NCBI GenBank assembly: GCA_021608145.1
Contig: JAKIHM010000019.1
Coordinates: 1 to 50,140, forward strand
Direction of reading: 5' to 3'
DNA from: Thermovorax subterraneus
Lineage (GTDB): Bacteria > Bacillota > Thermosediminibacteria > Thermosediminibacterales > Thermosediminibacteraceae
Length of the DNA: 50,140 nucleotides
Below are positions 1 to 7,248 of the stretch, one piece after another; the first letter of the stretch is position 1, and each line of letters starts with the position of its first letter. Position numbers and translations under genes: made by a program. Under the pieces are notes generated by a model that saw only the letters and a list, made by a program, of their open reading frames with translations, ran no database searches and was not told the DNA's origin.

Positions 1-1375
1 GCACCGGAACGGCGTAACACTCCATATACTTCCAGTAGCCTATGGTGGACGTGTGCCGGGCAGATACGAGCTTAAAGGGCACTCCTTCCTTGACAGCCCG
101 CCGGTACATGGCTTCTACCATTTTTGTAAAGGGAAAGTTTGAAGCCATTCGGTTAAACTTTTTGTTGGTATCCAGCCTGTCTTTGCCGAAATCCAGGTCC
201 TCCAGGACTATGGGTTTGCCCAGGGAGAAAGCCACGTCAGTGATTACCCTAGCTAAAACGCCTATCAGATAGTCCCTCCGGAAGCCACAAGCATAGGCTA
301 AGTCGGGTATCCTAATGTAGAGAAAACCGTCCGGGTAAGTGATAACCTGAAACTCTCCCTCATACTTGCCCAGGTTGCCAGGGTAAGGGATATTAAAATC
401 TTCCGACCACGGCTCAGGCTGGCCTAAAGCACTTACATTGCATAAGGCTATCCCGTCAGGATTGATGTCCAGGGCTATACAACCTTTAGTAAAGTCGGGT
501 TCCTTCATCCCGCCAAGGTCGAACGTCAGGTGCACTATATAGCGGTCCTGCGGGGTGCGGACCAGCTCTACTGTGTAGGGCAGCTTCATAGCTAGCCATA
601 TCCGCACCAGGTCCCGGTGCTTCTCCGGAAGCCACAATCTCCCTTCTACTCTGGGGGCTTTGCTCATCTTCGGGCGGCCATGTTTATCCGTGCCTGTCTG
701 TTGGGAAAGGTGGGATATGGATACTGCGAGGCGGAAATCTCGCCCGTCAAAGGATACCTTAATGTTAGGGTTACCGCCTTTTGTCTCGTCTCCCCGGGAG
801 TAAAGGCGGTTTTTGCGGGATGCTCGCCACTCCTCCAGCGTGGCCCGCCCCTTGCAGACCTTTTCCCATAGCTTTCTTCCGCCAAAGACTACCTTTGGTA
901 TCGTGCCATTCTCCCGGTAAGCCTCAAGCTCGGCTAGCTTCTTCTCTAAAGACGCTACCCGGTTGTTCCGTCCCTTGACTGCCATGCGGAGTTTTTCAAC
1001 AATATCCGGGGCATCGCCTTTCCTCTCTGCTTTCACCAACTTTCTCATGGCTGTGCTTAGTTTCTTCCTCGCCCGGCGTAGCTTGTTTTCCGTCTCCTCA
1101 ATCTCCAGCTCCAGCAGCTCTTTTTGGGAGTCCAGCACGGCCTGTGCCCTAAGCCTTGCATCGTCTACGTAGCGGGAGTTGATTCCGAAAAGATCTTGCC
1201 CCAATTTCTTTATTTCATCGCGGGATGCACCCTCTAGTAGCCGGTTGAAGGCCCATCTCTGGCAGGCACAGAAGAGGCGCATCTCCGTCTCAAGAGGGTC
1301 TTCCTCTCCACGGCTCCATTTCTGTGAGCGGAAGGCCGGGTAAACTTCCGGAAAGAACTCTCCACAAACTGTCAT
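1..1375 (-). CDS. tnpB: TnpB-like RNA-guided nuclease of an IS607-type element (C-terminus beyond window)
   Basis: An open frame runs on the minus strand from ATG at 1375 to the window edge with no stop (458 codons seen), so the C-terminus is missing. It starts 1 nt after the stop of the serine recombinase. A basic, coiled-coil-like segment lies around residues 75-140. A RuvC-I-like strand with Asp303 (ALDIN) and a RuvC-II-like strand with Glu392 (IVLEDLDF) follow, as in TnpB/IS605 OrfB proteins, where they form the nuclease site. The last visible part, TSTIGYWKYMECYAVPV, sits where classic TnpB has a CxxC zinc ribbon; here no CxxC is seen. The third RuvC Asp would lie outside the window. Family knowledge: TnpB is an RNA-guided nuclease that helps the element persist; the guide RNA would overlap its 3' end, also outside. 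Confidence 0.88.
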   Translation of the reverse strand, partial: MTVCGEFFPEVYPAFRSQKWSRGEEDPLETEMRLFCACQRWAFNRLLEGASRDEIKKLGQDLFGINSRYVDDARLRAQAVLDSQKELLELEIEETENKLRRARKKLSTAMRKLVKAERKGDAPDIVEKLRMAVKGRNNRVASLEKKLAELEAYRENGTIPKVVFGGRKLWEKVCKGRATLEEWRASRKNRLYSRGDETKGGNPNIKVSFDGRDFRLAVSISHLSQQTGTDKHGRPKMSKAPRVEGRLWLPEKHRDLVRIWLAMKLPYTVELVRTPQDRYIVHLTFDLGGMKEPDFTKGCIALDINPDGIALCNVSALGQPEPWSEDFNIPYPGNLGKYEGEFQVITYPDGFLYIRIPDLAYACGFRRDYLIGVLARVITDVAFSLGKPIVLEDLDFGKDRLDTNKKFNRMASNFPFTKMVEAMYRRAVKEGVPFKLVSARHTSTIGYWKYMECYAVPV

Positions 1376-1376
1376 G

Positions 1377-2024
1377 CTAAATTTGTCCTTCTTGTGTTTC
1401 TTCGGCATCTCTTATCAGCTCCCGAAAACCCTGCCGGACTTTTCTGCCACCTCTTGCGCCATACAGCTGGGCTGAAAAAAAAGTCACTACAGCCAGTAAA
1501 TCCTGGACCAGTTCCGTATGTGCATCTTCAGCCTCCTTCTGCGAGGTGATTTCTATCTCCACACCGCAGTACTTAAGATGGCGTTCCAAATAGGCATACC
1601 CGAATCTTGCCAGCCTGTCGGGGGATTCGATGAGCAATTTCTTAAACTCGCCCTTCTCGGCCGCTTTCAGCATACGCTCCAGACCCCGGCGGCTCTGGTT
1701 TAAACCCGAAGCTACATCCGTATACTCCGCCACCACACGGTAACCCTTCTCCTGCGCGTATGCCCGTAGCCTCTCCATCTGACGCTCAAGATTTCCAGCA
1801 TCAGCCTGCTCCTTTGTAGATACCCGAGCATAGAGGGCAACCGTGTCCGGCTCCGCCTTTATCCCTCCCGTTCCTAAAATGCGGTTGATTTCCTCCACCG
1901 GGTATCTCCGCTGGCCGCTGGGCAACCGCACAGGCCTGATTAGTCCCTGTTTTTCCCATGCCCGAAGCCTGTTCGGGTGTACACCTAATCTTTTCGCTGC
2001 TTCGCCAATGGATAAGAGTTCCAT
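1377..2024 (-). CDS. tnpA: IS607-type serine recombinase (transposase TnpA)
   Basis: 215 aa. An N-terminal MerR-like helix-turn-helix (SIGEAAKRLGVHPNRLRAWEKQG) is followed by a resolvase domain with the catalytic serine motif YARVST (Ser69), a DRLARFG segment and a C-terminal helix. This order, DNA-binding domain first, is diagnostic of IS607 transposases, which move through a circular intermediate and make no target duplication. The frame can be extended to a TTG at 2060, but ATG 2024 fits the family N-terminus better; no strong ribosome site is seen at either. It is followed by tnpB after 1 nt, the standard IS607 arrangement. It appears intact. Confidence 0.92.
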   Translation of the reverse strand: MELLSIGEAAKRLGVHPNRLRAWEKQGLIRPVRLPSGQRRYPVEEINRILGTGGIKAEPDTVALYARVSTKEQADAGNLERQMERLRAYAQEKGYRVVAEYTDVASGLNQSRRGLERMLKAAEKGEFKKLLIESPDRLARFGYAYLERHLKYCGVEIEITSQKEAEDAHTELVQDLLAVVTFFSAQLYGARGGRKVRQGFRELIRDAEETQEGQI

Positions 2025-2042
2025 GTTTCTATTTGTAGCAAA

Positions 2043-2072
2043 ATAGTTAAATATAGTCAATTATAGTATAGT
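2043..2072. repeat. Phased ATAGT repeats at the IS607 end
   Basis: ATAGT occurs at 2043, 2053, 2063 and 2068, so the first three are spaced exactly 10 bp. They lie between tnpA and the stop codon of cca, where the element must end. Repeats near the ends are plausible recombinase-binding or promoter sequence for tnpA; this role is inference. The exact element boundary cannot be set without an empty site. Confidence 0.45.
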
Positions 2073-2081
2073 TTCTTGTAG

Positions 2082-3413
2082 CTACTGCCATCCTCCTTCC
2101 AGATATTTTCTTGAAATTTCCAGCAGGATTTCCCTGCGGTTTAGCTCGGGATTTTCGAGGACTTTTTCTAAAAGCATGTTAAGGAGCTTTCCCACCAGCG
2201 GGCCCGGTCGGATTCCAAGCTCCTCTATCAGGTCTTTTCCGGAGATGTCGAGGTCCTTTATCTGGTAATCGGATTTTTCTTTTTTCAGTTCTTCAAGGTC
2301 CGAAATAAGTTTTTTCAGTCCGGGGCCCACGGCCTCCTCAAAGCCGCTGGCCAGGCGATCAGCTTTTCTAAGCTCGATTAAATCGTATATGTTTTCCCAC
2401 CCCACTTTTGAAATGAGTCTTCTTGCTTCGGATAGAGGAGTATCAGGCGCGTAGATGAACATGTGATGTTCAATAAGCAGAAGGACTTTATTTACGGTAT
2501 AGTTGTCAAACCGCAGATTTTTCAATATGGCTTTTGCCATTTCCAGCGACTTAGTATGGTGACCCGGGAATTCCAGAATTCCTTCTTTTTCTACGGCACA
2601 CCGGGGTTTCCCCACATCGTGGAGCAGAGCCGCGAGGCGAAGGTGAGGGGAATTTTTTACGTACTTGCAAGCAAGAAGGTTATGTTCGAGGACATCGTTT
2701 GGCTTGTTGTTGTGATGCATTCCCATGCCTTCTAACAGTTCGGGTATGACGTGCTTCATGAGTCCGGTGACGACCAGGGTCACCAGACCGTCGAAGGGGT
2801 GATCGGACGTTATAAGTTTCAAAAGCTCGTCCCTTATCCTTTCGCGGGAAATCGTATCTAAAAGATGGGCATGGGCTTTAAGGGCGTAAAGAGTGGAAGG
2901 TTCTATTGTAAAGCCCAATTGTGCCTGAAACCGCGCTGCCCTCAAGGCCCTGAGCGGGTCTTCCCAGATTCGCCTGGTATTTCCTGTGCATCTTATCACC
3001 CTGGATTTCAAATCTTGAAGGCCATCAAAAGGGTCTATGAATTCAGAAGATATGGGGTCGTAAGCCATTGAATTTATCGTAAAATCCCGGCGGGCAAGGT
3101 CCGTATATATTGTGCCTCCGAAAGAGTAGCAGGGCTTTCTCCCCGGGGCGTCGTTTCGAAAAGGGGTTATTTCTATTTTTGTATTTTCCGCCAAAAGAAG
3201 CACAGTGCCGAAGTTGCCGTAGGGAATAGCCTTGGGAAATATGGACAAAATTTCTTCCGGCATGGCGTCGGTAGCGATGTCGTAGTCCGGGTTTTCTCTT
3301 TGCAGCAATGCATCCCTGATAGCTCCTCCAACTACAAAAGCCTGGTATCCACCGACTCTTAATTTGTGGCATATTTCTTTTACGATAGATGGAATTTTTA
3401 TGTTTAGATCCAT
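2082..3413 (-). CDS. cca: CCA tRNA nucleotidyltransferase (HD-domain type)
   Basis: 443 aa. It adds or repairs the 3' CCA end of tRNAs. The nucleotidyltransferase head is clear: GGAIRDALL near residue 25, then the metal-binding pair in DYDIAT. Next come the RRDFTINSMAYD and RRIWEDPLRALRAARF segments of class II polymerases, and an HD domain (LLHDVGKP, with HH later) in the C-terminal half. ATG 3413 is preferred; a TTG 6 nt upstream is possible, with AAGGTG just upstream of both. It is read away from the thioredoxin-like gene. The stop lies at the edge of the IS607 element, so its native terminator may have been displaced and none is visible. Confidence 0.95.
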   Translation of the reverse strand: MDLNIKIPSIVKEICHKLRVGGYQAFVVGGAIRDALLQRENPDYDIATDAMPEEILSIFPKAIPYGNFGTVLLLAENTKIEITPFRNDAPGRKPCYSFGGTIYTDLARRDFTINSMAYDPISSEFIDPFDGLQDLKSRVIRCTGNTRRIWEDPLRALRAARFQAQLGFTIEPSTLYALKAHAHLLDTISRERIRDELLKLITSDHPFDGLVTLVVTGLMKHVIPELLEGMGMHHNNKPNDVLEHNLLACKYVKNSPHLRLAALLHDVGKPRCAVEKEGILEFPGHHTKSLEMAKAILKNLRFDNYTVNKVLLLIEHHMFIYAPDTPLSEARRLISKVGWENIYDLIELRKADRLASGFEEAVGPGLKKLISDLEELKKEKSDYQIKDLDISGKDLIEELGIRPGPLVGKLLNMLLEKVLENPELNRREILLEISRKYLEGGWQ

Positions 3414-3530
3414 GGTCAATTTTCACCTTCGCAGGATGTACTTTACAATGGATATTATACACAAAATATATCAAAATTCCTACTTTGGAGAAACCGGTAT
3501 TTATTTTTGATTCCGGGGTTAAGTCTGGTA

Positions 3531-3539
3531 TGGTATAAT
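3531..3539 (+). promoter_or_regulatory. Extended -10 promoter
   Basis: TGGTATAAT gives a perfect TATAAT with an upstream TG, 23 nt before the start of the thioredoxin-like gene. No good -35 is seen at 17 bp, as is usual for extended -10 promoters. Confidence 0.55.
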
Positions 3540-3562
3540 AAATTGAGGCGGGAGGGATTTTT

Positions 3563-4072
3563 ATGCTGTTGAAAGATTTATACGAAAAAGGTTTGAGTTA
3601 CAACGAATTTTTGGACAAAGCCGAACCGAACTACAGGGAAAAATTCGAGATGTTTTACAAAAATATGGCTCTTTCCGAAAATACCGTGGAGCGGATTAAA
3701 AAAATAGGGAAAATAGTCAAAGTTTTAGTTTTTGCCGAGCCCTGGTGTCCGGACTGCATGGTAACCCTGCCGGTAATGGCTAAAATGGCCGAAATCAACA
3801 ATTTAATAGAATTTGCCATCTTGCCAAAGGAAGGACATGAGGATTTTCTCGAGAAATACAAATACGACGGGAAACCCCGTATACCAACCTTAATTTTTAT
3901 GAACGAGGATTATGAGGAATTAGGGGCCTTTGTGGAGATTCCAAAGTTCATAAAAGAAATTTACGAAAGAGGATACCAGCCGGATATAATAGTGGCAAGG
4001 AGAAACTACCGGCAGGGCAAGTATCCGGAAGCTATCGCCGGGGACTTTCTTGAAATAATAGAAGGCAAATAG
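3563..4072 (+). CDS. Thioredoxin-family protein with WCPDC active site
   Basis: 169 aa, no signal peptide, so cytoplasmic. About 55 N-terminal helical residues precede a thioredoxin fold with W61-C62-P-D-C65 after a VKVLVFAEP strand, and the cis-Pro region is RIPTLIF. WCPDC is the dithiol signature of a group of bacillary and clostridial thioredoxin-like proteins of unproven substrate; disulfide reduction or exchange is inferred. The ribosome site GGCGGGAGGG lies 8 nt or so before ATG. A DUF1284 gene follows after 17 nt and a sigma-54 activator after that, so the three may be co-transcribed. Nothing links it firmly to ornithine use. Confidence 0.85.
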   Translation: MLLKDLYEKGLSYNEFLDKAEPNYREKFEMFYKNMALSENTVERIKKIGKIVKVLVFAEPWCPDCMVTLPVMAKMAEINNLIEFAILPKEGHEDFLEKYKYDGKPRIPTLIFMNEDYEELGAFVEIPKFIKEIYERGYQPDIIVARRNYRQGKYPEAIAGDFLEIIEGK

Positions 4073-4089
4073 ATGGGGGAAAGAAAACT

Positions 4090-4464
4090 ATGATCAGGTT
4101 GAGGGGGCATCACCTCGTATGCCTGCACTTTTACCACGGCGAGGGTTATCCTCAAGAGTACATCGATAATCTGAGAAATATAATAGAGAAAGTGGAAAGC
4201 GGAGAAAAAATCAGGGTCGTTTGCGGGCCTGACGACGTGTGTGGTATGTGTCTTTATTTAAGTGAAGGCCGATGCGGCTACAAAGAGGGCATGGAAGAAG
4301 AAATTAGAAAGCTAGACATTAAAGCTTTAGAGCTTTTTAAAGTAAGTCCAGGAGAAGTGGTAAATTGGAGTGAAATAAAAGGAAAAGTCGCGTCGGCCTC
4401 TAACGATTGGTTCTTGTCCTTTTGCGAAGGGTGCGACTGGGAAAGATACTGCAGCAGGTCCTGA
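4090..4464 (+). CDS. DUF1284 cysteine-rich protein
   Basis: 124 aa. The N-terminus IRLRGHHLVCLHFYHGEGY matches the start of the DUF1284 family as I recall it. Nine cysteines are visible: one near residue 11, a group around 39-57 (VCGPDDVCGMCLYLSEGRC) and a C-terminal set (FCEGCDWERYCSRS). They could bind metal or an iron-sulfur cluster, which is inference. The function is unknown. It lies 17 nt behind a thioredoxin-like dithiol protein and 24 nt ahead of the sigma-54 activator, so a redox partnership is possible but unproven. Confidence 0.8.
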   Translation: MIRLRGHHLVCLHFYHGEGYPQEYIDNLRNIIEKVESGEKIRVVCGPDDVCGMCLYLSEGRCGYKEGMEEEIRKLDIKALELFKVSPGEVVNWSEIKGKVASASNDWFLSFCEGCDWERYCSRS

Positions 4465-4488
4465 AGGGATTGACAGGGAGTGTTAAAA

Positions 4489-5898
4489 ATGTCCGCCGGG
4501 CTTTTAGACGAATTTTATAGTGAGATATTGGAAAACTTGGATGTTGGAATTCATGTCGTGGACAGCAACGGCAAAACGGTGTTTTACAATTCGGCCATGG
4601 GCAGACTGGAAAGGCTCGAACCGGAAAACGTGGTGGGGAAAAACCTCTTTGAGATATTCCCCTCTTTAAGCGGGGAAACGAGCACCCTGTACCAGGTTTT
4701 GAAAACAGGGAAAGCTATCGTCGATCGCGTTCAGACTTATTTTAACTACAGGGGCCAGCGGATAACCACCATAAATACGACTTTTCCTTTGAAAAAAGAT
4801 GGCAAAATTCTTGGTGCTGTAGAAATTGCCAAGGACATTACGGCTTTGCGGGAAATGTCAGAGAAGGTGATATTTCTACAGGATTCAACAAAAGGAAAAG
4901 TTTCACGGGAAAATCTTTCTCCGTTTACGAGGTTTACCTTTGAAGATATAATAGGTGAAAGTCCGGCAATCAAACAAGCCATTTATATGGCGAAGAAAGC
5001 AGCTGCTACATCATCGGCGGTGTTGATTTTTGGAGAAACGGGGACCGGGAAGGAACTGTTTGCCCAGAGCATCCACAATGCCAGTCCGAGGAAGGGAAAA
5101 CCTTTTATAGCCCAAAATTGCGCAGCCCTTCCGGAAACCTTGCTGGAGGGCATACTCTTCGGCACCGTAAAAGGGGGGTTCACCGGCGCGGTTGACAGGC
5201 CCGGGCTTTTCGAACAGGCGGATGGAGGTACCTTGCTGCTGGACGAAATAAACTCGATGGGGATAAATCTTCAGGCAAAGCTACTCCGGGTGCTGCAGGA
5301 AAGGGCTGTGAGGCGGGTGGGTGGGGCAAGCCTAATTCCCATTGATGTAAGGGTTGTTGCGACGACCAACGAAGACCCTATCGAAAGCATTAAAAAGGGC
5401 GCTATAAGAAAAGACTTGTTTTATAGACTTGGAGTGGTGTACATAAAAATACCGCCCCTTAGGGAAAGAAGAGAAGACATCCCGGTCCTTACTAAATATT
5501 TCATTGAAAAGTTTAACGAGAGATTTGGCAAAAAGGTAAAAGGAGTATCGGAGAAAGTCAGGAGAATATTTAGGGAATATGATTGGCCCGGCAACGTGAG
5601 GGAACTGGAAAATGCAATAGAAGGCGCCATGAATATGCTCGGAGATGAGAAATACATAGATGTGGAACATCTTCCCTTTTATATTACGGAGAATTTTTGT
5701 AAAGCCGATGCGGAGTTTAAAAATGAGCCTTCATCGAAAAGCGAGCTGCCTTTGGAGGAAGCAATTGAAAGCATCGAGAGAGAAATTATATTAAAGGCTT
5801 TAAAAGAATGCGAAGGAAATATCACCAAAGCTGCGGAAAGGCTGAAAATAAAACGGCAGACGTTGCAGTACAAAATAAAAAAATATAGGTTGACGTAA
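4489..5898 (+). CDS. Sigma-54-dependent transcriptional activator, RocR-like (PAS / AAA+ / Fis HTH)
   Basis: 469 aa. A PAS domain (about residues 10-115) is followed by the sigma-54 interaction AAA+ domain. Walker A is GETGTGKE (182-189), the sigma-54 contact loop is GGFTGA (from about 229), Walker B is LLLDE (249-253), and the RKDLFYRL arginine segment follows. The protein ends in a Fis-type HTH (NITKAAERLKIKRQTLQYKIKKY). The contact loop has Gly for the usual first Ala (GAFTGA). ATG 4489 has GGGAG 8 nt upstream; a GTG at 4480 is the alternative. RocR-type activators control arginine/ornithine catabolism, and three sigma-54 promoters lie just downstream before orr, nhaC and ord. A strong terminator follows. 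Control of those promoters is inference from position and promoter type. Confidence 0.92.
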   Translation: MSAGLLDEFYSEILENLDVGIHVVDSNGKTVFYNSAMGRLERLEPENVVGKNLFEIFPSLSGETSTLYQVLKTGKAIVDRVQTYFNYRGQRITTINTTFPLKKDGKILGAVEIAKDITALREMSEKVIFLQDSTKGKVSRENLSPFTRFTFEDIIGESPAIKQAIYMAKKAAATSSAVLIFGETGTGKELFAQSIHNASPRKGKPFIAQNCAALPETLLEGILFGTVKGGFTGAVDRPGLFEQADGGTLLLDEINSMGINLQAKLLRVLQERAVRRVGGASLIPIDVRVVATTNEDPIESIKKGAIRKDLFYRLGVVYIKIPPLRERREDIPVLTKYFIEKFNERFGKKVKGVSEKVRRIFREYDWPGNVRELENAIEGAMNMLGDEKYIDVEHLPFYITENFCKADAEFKNEPSSKSELPLEEAIESIEREIILKALKECEGNITKAAERLKIKRQTLQYKIKKYRLT

Positions 5899-5914
5899 TG
5901 TAAAGTGAGGCAAA

Positions 5915-5960
5915 CCGCCATTCACCGAGCTTAAAAGGAGGGTGAATGGCGGGATTTTTT
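5915..5960 (+). terminator. Rho-independent terminator after the sigma-54 activator
   Basis: A perfect 12-bp stem, CCGCCATTCACC (5915-5926) with GGTGAATGGCGG (5941-5952), has a 14-nt loop and is followed by TTTTTT. Confidence 0.93.
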
Positions 5961-6011
5961 AAACACCACTATTTTCTGGTTCGTCAAAATAGCTGTAGAG
6001 GTCAACCGGCC

Positions 6012-6025
6012 TCAAGTAAAATTGC
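6012..6025. promoter_or_regulatory. Possible activator-binding half-palindrome upstream of orr
   Basis: TCAAGTAAAATTGC resembles the GCAAA-n4-TTTGC palindromes found before nhaC and ord (CAA and TTG arms kept). It lies 34 bp before the -24 box. It is weaker than the other two and is offered only because of its position. Confidence 0.3.
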
Positions 6026-6058
6026 CGAGATTAGCTTTTATCTGTATACCAGTATAAA

Positions 6059-6074
6059 TGGCACGAAGTTTGCT
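6059..6074 (+). promoter_or_regulatory. Sigma-54 promoter of orr
   Basis: TGGCACGAAGTTTGCT matches the -24/-12 consensus TGGCAC-N5-TTGC(A/T) exactly. It lies 44 nt upstream of the orr start, right after the terminator of the sigma-54 activator gene. Confidence 0.88.
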
Positions 6075-6117
6075 AGCTTTGACATACAAGAAAAACTTAT
6101 TTAAAAGAGGTGAAAAT

Positions 6118-7185
6118 ATGCGAAGACCATGTATTGAAATCGATATTGAAAAAATAAAGCACAACGCAAATTACCTTGTGAACTACTGCGGCGAAAAAGG
6201 TATAGAAATAATGGGTGTAACGAAAGGAGTTTGTGCCTATTTGCCGGTGGTCCAGGCGATGCTGGAAGGCGGTGTAAAAAAGCTCGGAGATTCCCGCATA
6301 CAAAATATAATGGCTTTAAGAGAGGCAGGCGTAGAAAACCCAATTTATCTAATAAGAATTCCTATGATTTCGGAAGCACAAGACGTTGTATATTACGCCG
6401 ATGGTAGCCTTAATTCAGAAATAGATGTAATTAAAGCTTTGGCAAGAGAGGCAAAAAAGATTGGGAAAGTTCACAAGGTAATTTTGATGGTGGACGTAGG
6501 CGATCTCAGAGAAGGGGTGATGCCGGAAGATGTATTAGATGTGGTTGGGGAAATTTTAAATCTTGAAGGCATAGAATTTGAAGGCCTCGGCACCAATGTC
6601 GGTTGTTACGGGGCGATACTTCCAAGCTACGAAAACACGAAAATTCTGGTTGATTTGGCGGCTAATATCGAAAAAAAGTACGGTATTAAGGTTAAGACCA
6701 TTTCAGGAGGTAATACTGCGACCCTGTCGCTTATTGAAAGAGGCAAACTGCCTGAAGGGGTAAACCAGCTTAGAGTGGGTGAAGGTATTCTGCTGGGTAC
6801 CGATGTTACTAATTTCAGAAAAGTGCCAGGAACCGTTCAGGATACGATGAAGCTTAAAACCGAAGTAATAGAAGTCAAGGTAAAGCCTTCATACCCCATA
6901 GGCGAAATAGGTCGAGACGCTTTTGGAAATATACCCGTATATGAGGACAAAGGTCCAATGAGAAGAGCGATAGTCGCCTTAGGAAAGCAGGATTGCCGAA
7001 TTGAAGGATTGAAACCAGTGGATGACAGGATGGAAATTCTAGGTGCGAGCAGCGATCATATGATACTGGATGTTACCAAGTGTCCTGAAATTAAGGTTGG
7101 CGATGTAATAGAGTTCAATGTGGATTACGCGGCAATGCTAAGTCTTATGACTTCCGGTTATGTGGAGAAAGTAGTGATTCGTTAA
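6118..7185 (+). CDS. orr: Ornithine racemase (PLP, alanine-racemase fold III)
   Basis: 355 aa. It would convert L-ornithine to D-ornithine, the substrate of the aminomutase encoded at 13390-15984. The N-terminal barrel begins with CIEIDIEKIKHNANYL, and the PLP lysine is expected at Lys36 in IMGVTKG. Later blocks (EGLGTNVGCYG, SGGNTATLSL, NQLRVGEGILLG) match the amino-acid racemase group that includes clostridial Orr. The frame opens upstream at 6058, but that start lies inside the sigma-54 promoter; ATG 6118 has AGAGGTG just before it and is the true start. Substrate is inferred from context; other diamino-acid racemases look similar. Confidence 0.9.
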   Translation: MRRPCIEIDIEKIKHNANYLVNYCGEKGIEIMGVTKGVCAYLPVVQAMLEGGVKKLGDSRIQNIMALREAGVENPIYLIRIPMISEAQDVVYYADGSLNSEIDVIKALAREAKKIGKVHKVILMVDVGDLREGVMPEDVLDVVGEILNLEGIEFEGLGTNVGCYGAILPSYENTKILVDLAANIEKKYGIKVKTISGGNTATLSLIERGKLPEGVNQLRVGEGILLGTDVTNFRKVPGTVQDTMKLKTEVIEVKVKPSYPIGEIGRDAFGNIPVYEDKGPMRRAIVALGKQDCRIEGLKPVDDRMEILGASSDHMILDVTKCPEIKVGDVIEFNVDYAAMLSLMTSGYVEKVVIR

Positions 7186-7248
7186 TGCTTAATGCAAGAG
7201 TGATTTACAACATTAGGAACTTTAGATTTAATAGGGGGATACAAAGCG

